Shown: piece after piece, positions 41,502 through 48,656 of the stretch
Layout of the letters: each line of letters starts with the position of its first letter
Position numbering within the stretch: the stretch's first letter is position 1
Origin: Streptomyces achromogenes
GTDB taxonomy: Bacteria > Actinomycetota > Actinomycetes > Streptomycetales > Streptomycetaceae
Direction: 5' to 3'
Length of the DNA stretch: 64,000 nt
Assembly: GCF_030816715.1 (NCBI RefSeq)
Contig: NZ_JAUSYH010000001.1
Span: 558,001-622,000 of the forward strand
Notes under the pieces: generated by a model
What the model was told of the DNA's origin: nothing
Database searches by the model: none
What the model saw: only the letters and a program-made list of their open reading frames with translations
Made by a program: the position numbers and the translations under genes

Positions 41502-42146
41502 TCACTTCAGGTGGGCCGTGTCGACGGTGACGGAGTCGTTGTCGTGGGCGGTGACGGAGATGTAGCCGGGGTCGCCGTTGCGGTCGAGGTAGCACGCCAC
41601 GTAGGCGACGCCGACCACGGTCCGGCGCACGGGGTGCTCGGCGACGGCCTTGCGGCATCCCTGCGCGGTGGGCGGCTCGGACGTTTGCCACTCGGCCAGC
41701 TTGCCGGCGGTGGACAGCAGGTATCCGCCCTGCGCGTAGACGGCGTCCGTGCCGGCGTCGGCCACCGCGGGCGGGGAGTGCGTGAAGTCGTAACCCGTGG
41801 GCGCCGTCTGGCCGTCCGCGGCCTTCATGACGAAGCCGCGGACCACCGCGGTCGACGGCGAGGGCGTCGAGTCGGGCAGGGCGGCGACCGCCGCGCCGCC
41901 TCCCCCGACGACCGCCACGGCCGTGAGGCCGGCGATCACGGGATGGGCGAAGGCCAGGCTGAGCAGCGGCCCGACGACCGGGATCGAGAACTTCATCTGC
42001 GTGTTCTTCTGCGTGATCCTGGCGTTGTCGCCCGCGGTCACCGTCTGTGTCGGGGAGTGGTGGGTGCCGGGCGGGGGCGGCACGTCGGCGTCGTCCTGGG
42101 GGGCGGGGCCGCCGGGTCGCGCGCCGCGCATACGGTCGGTGTTCAT
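41502..42146 (-). CDS. Membrane-anchored hypothetical protein
   Basis: A 214-residue protein. It has a Pro/Gly-rich cytoplasmic head, two hydrophobic stretches at about 52-85 (IPVVGPLLSLAFAHPVIAG, LTAVAVVGGGGAAVAAL), then an extracytoplasmic domain with paired cysteines (QGCRKAVAEHP and YVACYLDRNGDPGYISV). The pattern suggests a sensor-like or accessory exported domain; no family is recognised. It lies 32 bases downstream of nothing on its strand (the AraC gene follows at 41470) and may be cotranscribed with it. It is divergent from the secreted lipase. Confidence 0.7.
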   Translation of the reverse strand: MNTDRMRGARPGGPAPQDDADVPPPPGTHHSPTQTVTAGDNARITQKNTQMKFSIPVVGPLLSLAFAHPVIAGLTAVAVVGGGGAAVAALPDSTPSPSTAVVRGFVMKAADGQTAPTGYDFTHSPPAVADAGTDAVYAQGGYLLSTAGKLAEWQTSEPPTAQGCRKAVAEHPVRRTVVGVAYVACYLDRNGDPGYISVTAHDNDSVTVDTAHLK

Positions 42147-42486
42147 GGCTCGGGAGGCTAGCGACGCCGCGTCCCGCGCTCTGGTTTTGTCAGAGATTGT
42201 CGCCAACAGGCCACTTGTGTACGTCCTGGGTGATGAGCGTGACCGGCGCGACAAAGAGTTCGGACATGTTACCGCGCAGTCATATTACCGAACCGTAACC
42301 TACCGACCGCTACCCGAGGTAACCAGGCTCTCGCTACGGTCCTGACAGTTCGTCTAAGAGCGGTACGGGGCAGCGGAGGCGACCGCGGCTCCGGGCCGCT
42401 CGGTCGTCACGGCCCGCACCCCACCGGGCCGTCCCCCGTCCGAGCCGCAGACGAAGGCTCGGCCTCCCTCTCCCCGGAGGTCCGCC
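42147..42486. promoter_or_regulatory. Divergent regulatory region with repeated TTACC/GTAAC elements
   Basis: 340 bases between two divergent genes, locally less GC-rich than its surroundings at 42180-42340. GTTACC at 42268-42273 faces GGTAAC at 42318-42323, and TTACCG and CGTAACC elements lie between (42285-42305), giving nested inverted repeats. No gene is visible. Confidence 0.5.
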
Positions 42487-43812
42487 ATGCCCGCCCCCAC
42501 CCGACTGCTGGCCGCGGCCGTCACCGCCGCCGCCTGCCTCGGCGTCACCGCAGTACCGGCCGACGCCGCGTCCGAGCCCGAGGCCGTGGTCTCCCGCGGC
42601 GTCACGATCCCCGCTTTCTACACCCCGCCCGCCGCGCTTCCCGCGGCCGACGGCACCCTGATCCGCTCCGAACCGCTCCCCCTGGCGCTGAGCCTGCCGG
42701 GGATCGACGGACCGCTGCCGGGAACCGCGACCCGCCTCATGTACAAGTCCACCGACTCCGCCGGCCGGCCCACGGCGGTCACCGGCGCCTACATCGAGCC
42801 GTCCGCCCGCTGGAAGGGCGAGGGACCACGACCGCTGGTCGCGGTGGCCCCGGGCACCATGGGCCAGGGCGACCAGTGTGCGGCGTCGCTCGGACTCGAA
42901 CGCCCGCTCCTGGTCAACGGGCAGACGCTGTCCGTCGGTTACGAGAACCTGGCGATCTACCGCCTGCTCGCCCGGGGCATCGCCGTCGTCGTCACCGACT
43001 ACGCCGGCCTCGGCGCCACGGACCGGCTGCACACCTATGTCAACCGGGTCGACGCGGCGCACGCCGTGCTCGACGCCGTCCGCGCCGCCCGCGCGCTCCC
43101 CGGCGCCTCGCCGACGGCCGGCTCCCGGGTCGCGCTGTACGGCTACAGCCAGGGCGGCGGGGCCACGGCCGCCGCCGCCGAACTCCAGCCCTCCTACGCG
43201 CCGGACGTCACCCTCGCCGGGACCTACAGCGGCGCGCCGCCCGCCGATCTGACCGCCGTCACCAAGGCCATCGACGGCAGTGACCTGGCCGGCGCGCTGG
43301 GCTGGTCGGTCAACGGCTTCCTGCAGTCCGACCCCGAGCTCGAGCCGATCGCCCGGGCGCACCTGAACGACGCGGGCCGGGCCGCGCTCAAGGACCTGTC
43401 GACGATGTGCGTCGGCGACGCCCTCCTCGCCTACAACTCGGCGCGCAGCAACGCCTGGACCATCGACGGGCGTTCCCTCAGCGCCGTCGTCGCGTCGGAG
43501 CCGAAGCTCAGGGCGTTCCTCGCCGACCAGCGCATCGGCGCCCGCACACCGGCGTCCCCGGTGCGGGTGGCGACCGGCACCGCCGACAACCTGGTGCCGC
43601 ACGCGCAGGCCCGCGCCCTCGCCGTCGCCTGGTGCGCCAAGGGCACCTCCGTCACCTACAAGCCGGTGATCCTGCCCGGTCTCGGCCGGGCGCTGATCAA
43701 CCACTTCACGCCGTTGCTCGTCGACCAGGGCGAGGCGATCTCCTGGCTGACGGACCGGCTCGACGGCAAGCCCGCCACGTCCGACTGCGCCACGCTGCCG
43801 CTGCGCCCCTGA
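42487..43812 (+). CDS. Secreted lipase, LIP/Candida antarctica lipase A-like family
   Basis: A 441-residue exported triacylglycerol lipase or esterase. It has a signal peptide with an ADAAS-type cleavage site at about residue 28. The alpha/beta-hydrolase core has VAVAPGTMGQGDQCA, the oxyanion/strand TDYAGLGATD, nucleophile elbow GYSQGGGAT near residue 225, acid GTADNLVPH near 365 and the late histidine in LINHFTPLL. Five or so cysteines fit disulphides outside the cell. These features match the PF03583 secretory lipase family. It adds to the window's extracellular degradative set. Confidence 0.88.
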   Translation: MPAPTRLLAAAVTAAACLGVTAVPADAASEPEAVVSRGVTIPAFYTPPAALPAADGTLIRSEPLPLALSLPGIDGPLPGTATRLMYKSTDSAGRPTAVTGAYIEPSARWKGEGPRPLVAVAPGTMGQGDQCAASLGLERPLLVNGQTLSVGYENLAIYRLLARGIAVVVTDYAGLGATDRLHTYVNRVDAAHAVLDAVRAARALPGASPTAGSRVALYGYSQGGGATAAAAELQPSYAPDVTLAGTYSGAPPADLTAVTKAIDGSDLAGALGWSVNGFLQSDPELEPIARAHLNDAGRAALKDLSTMCVGDALLAYNSARSNAWTIDGRSLSAVVASEPKLRAFLADQRIGARTPASPVRVATGTADNLVPHAQARALAVAWCAKGTSVTYKPVILPGLGRALINHFTPLLVDQGEAISWLTDRLDGKPATSDCATLPLRP

Positions 43813-43926
43813 CCCCGCCCGGCACGGCCGCGACCGGTGCGCATCCACACGGACGCCCCGGCCGTCGCCGTTCCCACCGCGTCCGCCCGCCGCGGCCGTC
43901 GGCACCGCCGGGCCTAGGCTGGGCCC

Positions 43927-44451
43927 ATGAAGGAGGTCGAGGTGGTGCGGGTCGAGGTGGTGGAGCTGCTGGTGTCCGCGTCGCACCGGCTGGCGGGGCG
44001 TCCCGCCGACGGGCCTTCGGAGGGCCCGGACGACGAGCGGGTGCGGCAGGTCGAGGTGCGCCGCGGTCTGGGACTGGTCGGCGACCGCTATTTCGGCCGT
44101 CCCGCCCACAAGGAGGCGTCGGTGACCGTCATGTCCGCCGAGAACCTGCCCCGGCACATCGACCCGGCCGTCGGCCTGCGGCACACCCGCCGGAACATCC
44201 TGCTGCGCGGCGTCGACGTCGACGCGTACGTCGGTTCGACGATCGTGCTGGACGGAGTGAGCGGCCCCGTCGCCTTCGCCGTGAACCGTCCGGCACGGCC
44301 CTGCGCGTGGATGGACGTCACCGTGGGGCCCGGCGCGCAGCGTGCGTTGCGCGGCAAGGGCGGCGTGCGCTGCACACCGCTCACCGACGGGGTCCTGGCC
44401 CTCGGGCGCACGCGGTTCCGCGTGGTGGACGGGTGGCCGTCGCCGGCCTGA
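43927..44451 (+). CDS. MOSC domain protein
   Basis: A 174-residue cytoplasmic protein made only of a MOSC domain, the beta-strand-rich module found at the C-terminus of molybdenum-cofactor sulphurases. Seen: VEVRRGLGLVGDRYFGRPAH, ASVTVMSAENLPRHI, RRNILLRGVDVDAYVGSTI, VNRPARPCAWMDV with the conserved cysteine and a short tail. Bacterial MOSC-only proteins are thought to bind sulphur or metal-sulphur groups; the physiological role is unknown. The ATG at 43927 is in a weak ribosome context. It converges with csn. Confidence 0.85.
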   Translation: MKEVEVVRVEVVELLVSASHRLAGRPADGPSEGPDDERVRQVEVRRGLGLVGDRYFGRPAHKEASVTVMSAENLPRHIDPAVGLRHTRRNILLRGVDVDAYVGSTIVLDGVSGPVAFAVNRPARPCAWMDVTVGPGAQRALRGKGGVRCTPLTDGVLALGRTRFRVVDGWPSPA

Positions 44452-44497
44452 GGAGCGTCCGGGCGGCGACCGGCGGGCGCGCGGGCCCGCACACCCG

Positions 44498-44538
44498 GCG
44501 TCACGGCTGGGGACCGCCCGGCGCCCCAGCCGTGACGC
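44498..44538. terminator. Bidirectional terminator between MOSC gene and csn
   Basis: A perfect 15-bp stem (GCGTCACGGCTGGGG at 44498-44512 with its complement at 44524-44538) and an 11-base loop lie between two convergent genes, 46 bases after the MOSC stop and 25 before the csn stop. Confidence 0.8.
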
Positions 44539-44563
44539 GGCCGCCGTCGGCGTCACCGGCGGG

Positions 44564-45418
44564 TCACGCCTGACGCGGTCCGGGTCGGCCGAGGTGGTAG
44601 CTGTCGCCGTACACCTTCCAGTCCAGGGGCGGCTCGAGGTCGAGGTTGCCCTTGCGGAGGAAGACGCGCTGAGCGGTGTCGACGCGACTGGTGTCGCTGT
44701 GCGCCTCCTCCTGCTTCATCGCCCACACGCGGGCGTCCAGGAAGGCGTCGAGGTACGTCGTCTCGTCGCCGCCCTGGGCCGGCGGCTTTGCCTTGTTCAG
44801 CGCACGCCTGCGGATGCTGCGGAAGCTGGTGGAGTCGCCGCCGTCGCCGTGCATGACGATGGCGTCGTAGTAGGCGAACTGGCCGAGGGCGCGCAGGCCG
44901 TCCGTCTTGCCCTGGCGGACGGCCGGGTCGAAGTAGACCCGGTCGCGTTCGTCGTTCTGGGCCTGTTGGAACACGGCGTCCTGGGCGGCCTTGCGCCAGT
45001 CCTTCGGATAGTTCGGGTCGAGCCCGGCGTGCGAGTCGCTGCCGTCCACGGCGCGCAGGGCCGGCAGGTACTTCGCGAGGACGTTGCCGGGCCTGCGGTC
45101 GGCGTAGAGCTCCACGAGGTCGAGCATGTCGCCGGTGCCGGAGCAGAACCCGATGATGCCGGCGGTGTAGCCGCGGCCGTCGCCGATGTCCTCGATGTAC
45201 CTGTACTGGGCCTTCCAGTCGAGCGAGGAGTTCTCCGCGCTCGACACCAGCTTCATGGCGATCTCCTTCTTCGCGGGGTCGTCGAGGCCTCGGGCCGCGG
45301 GGGCGGCGGCCGCGCCTCGGACGTCGAGGAGGGGGGCGGCCGCCATCGCTCCGGCGAGGGCGAGGAAGAAACGGCGGGAGGTGGGGGCCGGGTTGTCGAG
45401 AGGCCGCGATACGTGCAC
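44564..45418 (-). CDS. csn: GH46 chitosanase
   Basis: A 284-residue secreted endo-chitosanase. It has an N-terminal twin-Arg-like start (TSRRFFLALAGAMAAAPLL, two arginines plus FF), suggesting Tat export, then the mature GH46 domain. The two catalytic acids are visible in SSAENSSLDW (Glu) and IEDIGDGRGYTAG (Asp), followed by GFCSGTGDML, LRAVDGSDSHAGLDP and AFLDARVWAMKQEEAHSDTSRVDTAQ. The length matches known Streptomyces chitosanases. The start is one of two adjacent GTGs (45421/45418); the second gives 8-base spacing from GGAG. A CsnR-type operator candidate lies upstream. It converges with the MOSC gene. Confidence 0.93.
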   Translation of the reverse strand: MHVSRPLDNPAPTSRRFFLALAGAMAAAPLLDVRGAAAAPAARGLDDPAKKEIAMKLVSSAENSSLDWKAQYRYIEDIGDGRGYTAGIIGFCSGTGDMLDLVELYADRRPGNVLAKYLPALRAVDGSDSHAGLDPNYPKDWRKAAQDAVFQQAQNDERDRVYFDPAVRQGKTDGLRALGQFAYYDAIVMHGDGGDSTSFRSIRRRALNKAKPPAQGGDETTYLDAFLDARVWAMKQEEAHSDTSRVDTAQRVFLRKGNLDLEPPLDWKVYGDSYHLGRPGPRQA

Positions 45419-45468
45419 CACAGTGGCTCCAGGTGAGGAGTGGGGGGTGGGGTGACTCGGCGTGAAAC

Positions 45469-45489
45469 TGACAGGAAAGTTTCCTATCA
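45469..45489 (-). promoter_or_regulatory. Candidate CsnR-type operator upstream of csn
   Basis: A 21-bp nearly perfect palindrome, TGACAGGAAA-G-TTTCCTATCA, lies 50 bases upstream of the csn start. Streptomyces chitosanase genes are known to be controlled by the ROK-family repressor CsnR, which binds a palindrome of this GAAA/TTTC kind; agreement with its exact consensus is from memory. Confidence 0.6.
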
Positions 45490-45584
45490 AGCACAGGCCG
45501 CAGAGGTAACCCCATCGAAGCCATGTTCGTACGATCGAACGAAAACCCGTCAGCGGACCGCGGACGGGCGTTCCGGAACCGGAC

Positions 45585-45926
45585 TCAGAACCACCACTGG
45601 ACGAAGAGGGAGCTCAGGAAGCCCGTGAGGCCGATATGGAAGATGACCATGCAGATCCACTGCGACACCCGCATCCGCCAGGCGGTCGACTTGAGGATCT
45701 CCCACTCGCTGACGGCGTAGGCGGCCAGGCCGAGCGCCAGGACCTCCCACACCACGAGCCACCAACCCGACGGAGTCTCCCCGGTCGTCGCGGCCATCGC
45801 GGTCGGAACACGGGCGACGCGCCCCAGGACGACGAGGGCGATGAGGAGCTTGTGCCAGCCGTGACGGACAGCCGGCGATGCGGCGGTGACGTGAGGGGCG
45901 GAAGTGGAACCTGTGGACATTCGCAC
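45585..45926 (-). CDS. Small membrane protein
   Basis: A 113-residue protein with about three hydrophobic segments: KLLIALVVLGRVARVP, WWLVVWEVLALGLAAYAVSEW and VSQWICMVIFHIGLTGFLSSLF. Trp-rich ends (WWLVVW, FVQWWF) favour membrane interfaces. No family is recognised. The GTG at 45926 has GGAGGG about 10 bases upstream; an ATG at 45920 is an alternative. It is upstream of csn on the same strand, separated by about 165 bases including the operator, so is probably a separate unit. Confidence 0.65.
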   Translation of the reverse strand: MRMSTGSTSAPHVTAASPAVRHGWHKLLIALVVLGRVARVPTAMAATTGETPSGWWLVVWEVLALGLAAYAVSEWEILKSTAWRMRVSQWICMVIFHIGLTGFLSSLFVQWWF

Positions 45927-46053
45927 ATTTGATCACCCTCCCGCGTCGGAAGCCATCGTTCCTTTTGTTGACCGTTGTGCGCGCAGCGACGGACCGCACA
46001 CCTCGCCTGTCCGAGCGGCGACGGACCGACCGCCGGCCCGGTCGGCACCGCGC

Positions 46054-46326
46054 TCAGTCGGCCGCCGGGGCGTCGCCCCGCCAGTCGAAACGGCGGCCGT
46101 CGGCGCCACGTCGCCCGTACAGAGCGCGGCCGCCGGGCCCGTAGCGCCCGATCTCCGTGGTCAGCGCCACCTCGCGCAGGTCATGCTCGGGCCGGTCCGT
46201 GACGTCCAGCAGCAGCCCGTCCAGCGGGCCGCCCACCAGTTGCGCGTAGGCGCGGCCCGGGCGGGGGCCCGCGTCGTCGTGGTCGGCGCCGTACACCCGG
46301 CCCCGCAAGAACTCAGCCTCGTCCAT
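46054..46326 (-). CDS. Hypothetical protein, 90 residues
   Basis: A short soluble protein. The core YAQLVGGPLDGLLLDVTDRPEHDLREVALTTEIGRYGPGGRALYG looks like a beta-rich domain; the motif GGPLDG recurs in small conserved actinobacterial hypotheticals. The Arg/Gly-rich end (RRGADGRRFDWRGDAPAAD) is probably disordered. The ATG at 46326 is chosen; an in-frame GTG 21 bases upstream is possible. Its function is unknown. Confidence 0.6.
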   Translation of the reverse strand: MDEAEFLRGRVYGADHDDAGPRPGRAYAQLVGGPLDGLLLDVTDRPEHDLREVALTTEIGRYGPGGRALYGRRGADGRRFDWRGDAPAAD

Positions 46327-46744
46327 GACCGACAGCCTGGCATCCACCACTGACAACGCCCCGCCGGACGGACGGGCCGAAGCGAGGTGCGGGCCTCGTG
46401 CGTGGGCCGCACCTGCCTCGTCGACGGCCCCGTCTTCCGCTGTGGGCTCGCGGCACGCCGCCGGCCCATGTCGCGGGCTGCATCGTCCCGCCACGCCGCA
46501 GCCGAGGCCCCTTCACGCGGACCCAGCACTCTCAACAGCACACGTTCCACCGCCTGTTGGGACGTTGCGGGCAGACCGGGACGCCGAGCCGCCCGGAAGC
46601 CGCACGGGGCGAGGGAGGCGTCCGCGACGTGAAGGAGCCGTGGATGTGAAAGGGGCAACCGGTGCGGAGGGTCCGGTCGTCTCTCCCTACGCTGGGGCCA
46701 CTCCGGAACCCGCACAGGACGGCGTACGCGAAAAGGGGTGGGGT
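46327..46744. other. Intergenic region upstream of the tandem XRE genes
   Basis: About 418 bases with no convincing gene. One continuous frame crosses it into the XRE gene but has atypical composition before 46745. The region must carry the promoters of the divergent gene at 46326 and of the XRE pair. Confidence 0.5.
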
Positions 46745-47659
46745 ATGTCCCGATGGAAGGCGCTGCCCGAGGCGCTGGACCCGCAGGTCCGGCGACTCGT
46801 CGTGCAGTTACGCCAGGTGAAGGACCACAGCGGGCTGAGCCTGGCCGCGCTGGCGAGCAGGACGTCGTACAGCAGGTCGTCCTGGGAGCGCTATCTGAAC
46901 GGCAAGGCGACCCCGCCCCGGCACGCCGTCGAGATGATGGCCCAGGTCTGCGGCGGAGACCTGATCGGTCTGACGGCACTGTGGGAGGTGGCCGCGTCCG
47001 CCCCGACCGCGGAACCCCCGCCCCCGGGTCCGCACCACAGCGTCGACGCGTCGGAGGAATCGCGACCGGCGCCCGAGCCGGTCCCGGGACGAGGACGGGA
47101 ACGGGTACGGGAACCACGAGACGGCCTGGAAGAGGAGTCGGAGAAGCGGTCGGCCGCCGGGCCGCGCGCTCCGCGGCCGGTATCGGCGGAAACGGCGTCC
47201 GCGCTCCGGCCGTCGCGTCCCCGCCGTGGTCCGAGCGGGCGCAGCCCGATGGTCGCGGCCGTCGTCGTCGTGGCAGTGGCGGCCCTGTCCGCCGCGTGGT
47301 CCTGGACGTCGTCCGCACAGCCGGATTCCGGGGAGTCGAAGGCCGCGATCACGCACGTGCCGACCTCCTCGTACTCCGCCAAGACCTTCCCCTGTCACTT
47401 CACGGTGCTCGACGGCCGCCTCTACGCCGGTCACAGCACCACGCTCACCGACCAGTACGGCGTCGGCGCCACGGTCGAGGCGGTCGCCGAGGTGCAGTGC
47501 CTGGTCCAGCGGCACGGCTTCGACCCGAAGGGGATCGACGGGTCGTTCGGGCCCAACACCAAGGCGGCGGTACAGGGGTTCCAGCGGTCCCGCGGACTCG
47601 ACGCCGACGGGATCGTGGGGCCCATGACCTGGCGCGAGCTCAGGAAGCCGGGTGGCTGA
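46745..47659 (+). CDS. Membrane-tethered XRE-type regulator with peptidoglycan-binding domain
   Basis: A 304-residue protein. An XRE-like HTH is at residues ~18-75 (LRQVKDHSGLSLAALASRTSYSRSSWERYLNGKATPP), then a Pro/Glu/Arg-rich linker, one membrane span at ~168-187 (MVAAVVVVAVAALSAAWSW) and a peptidoglycan-binding domain at ~237-300 (AVAEVQCLVQRHGFDPKGIDGSFGPNTKAAVQGFQRSRGLDADGIVGPMTW). This places DNA binding inside and wall binding outside, like RodZ but with a different outer module. The ATG has AAAAGGGG about 6 bases upstream. Its stop overlaps the next, paralogous gene. Confidence 0.88.
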   Translation: MSRWKALPEALDPQVRRLVVQLRQVKDHSGLSLAALASRTSYSRSSWERYLNGKATPPRHAVEMMAQVCGGDLIGLTALWEVAASAPTAEPPPPGPHHSVDASEESRPAPEPVPGRGRERVREPRDGLEEESEKRSAAGPRAPRPVSAETASALRPSRPRRGPSGRSPMVAAVVVVAVAALSAAWSWTSSAQPDSGESKAAITHVPTSSYSAKTFPCHFTVLDGRLYAGHSTTLTDQYGVGATVEAVAEVQCLVQRHGFDPKGIDGSFGPNTKAAVQGFQRSRGLDADGIVGPMTWRELRKPGG

Positions 47660-48536
47660 GGGCGGCGGGCCCCGTCCGGACGGCTCGTCAGGAGCGGCCG
47701 CGCCCGAGGTCCGCCACCTCGTGGAGCGGCTGCGGGAAGCCAGGGAGAGCACCGGGCTGAGCTTTGCCGCACTCGCGGCGAGGACGGCCTACAGCAAGTC
47801 GTCCTGGGAGCGCTATCTCAACGGCAGGACCCTGCCGCCCCGGGACGCGGTGGAGGCGCTGGCGAAGCTGAGCGGTGCGGATCCGGCGCGGCTGCTGGCA
47901 CTGTGGCTGCTCGCCGACCGCGCCTGGAGCGGACGCGACGCACGCGGCGCCGGCGGCGCACCCGATACACGCGGCGCCGGAACCCCGGCCGGCGGGGCGG
48001 CGGACACGTCGGGCACGGCGCTGGAGGAGGCGGGGCCTCGCCGTCCCGACGGGCTGATCGAGCCGGTCCTGCGCAGGAGGGCCGCCGTGCTCGCCGCGGC
48101 GGCGGCCGCGCTGGCCGGCACGCTGGGCGTGGGGGCGTGGGCGGCCTGGACGTACGGCGTCGGACACAGGAGCGAGGCGACGGCGCCCCGCACCGGGCCG
48201 TGCAGCGGCGAGGCCTGTACGAACCGTGACCCCGAACAGCAGGACACCGACTGCTGGACGGACGCGGGAACCCGGGCGCAGCGGGAGGTCGCCGGGCGGA
48301 CGGTCGAGTTGCGCGTCAGTCCGGCCTGCCGGGCGGCCTGGGGCCGCATCGTGCGGCCGCGCGACGGAGACCGGATCGGGGTGGTCACCGCCGACGGGCG
48401 GCGCCAGTCGCGGCAGATCGCCGTGCCGGGCCGCTACCAGTACACCCTGATGACCGGCATCGACCGGGCGTCCGAGGCGCGGGTCTGTTTCGAACTCGTC
48501 GACGGCCCTTCGGGCTGTAGCCCCTGGGGACGCTGA
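47652..48536 (+). CDS. Membrane-tethered XRE-type regulator with DUF2690-like domain
   Basis: A 294-residue protein. HTH at residues ~20-75 (LREARESTGLSFAALAARTAYSKSSWERYLNGRTLPP), nearly matching its neighbour, then a Gly/Ala-rich linker, one membrane span at ~144-167 and an outer domain of ~110 residues with at least five cysteines (CSGEACTNRD, DTDCWTD, CRAAWGRIV, VCFELVDGPSGCSPW). The outer domain fits the DUF2690 family. The start GTG at 47652 overlaps the previous stop by 8 bases, so the two are translationally linked and possibly form hetero-oligomers. The sensed signal is unknown. Confidence 0.88.
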   Translation: MAEGGGPRPDGSSGAAAPEVRHLVERLREARESTGLSFAALAARTAYSKSSWERYLNGRTLPPRDAVEALAKLSGADPARLLALWLLADRAWSGRDARGAGGAPDTRGAGTPAGGAADTSGTALEEAGPRRPDGLIEPVLRRRAAVLAAAAAALAGTLGVGAWAAWTYGVGHRSEATAPRTGPCSGEACTNRDPEQQDTDCWTDAGTRAQREVAGRTVELRVSPACRAAWGRIVRPRDGDRIGVVTADGRRQSRQIAVPGRYQYTLMTGIDRASEARVCFELVDGPSGCSPWGR

Positions 48537-48606
48537 GGGACCCGGCGAGCCTTTTCAACGGCGACGCGTCCGGTGTCGCGGCGAGTGCGGATGAGGGTGG
48601 CAACCA

Positions 48607-48640
48607 CCGCCGCCCGGGTCTCGGAAGACCCGGGCGGCGG
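48607..48640. terminator. Perfect hairpin between XRE pair and M4 protease
   Basis: CCGCCGCCCGGGTCT at 48607-48621 pairs perfectly with AGACCCGGGCGGCGG at 48626-48640 around a CGGA loop, between two convergent genes. Confidence 0.8.
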
Positions 48641-48656
48641 CGTGGGGCGGTCTGCG

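Noticed and set aside
46325..46744. N-terminal extension of the first XRE gene by about 140 residues
   Set aside because: Composition before 46745 is low-complexity, and a ribosome site immediately precedes ATG 46745.
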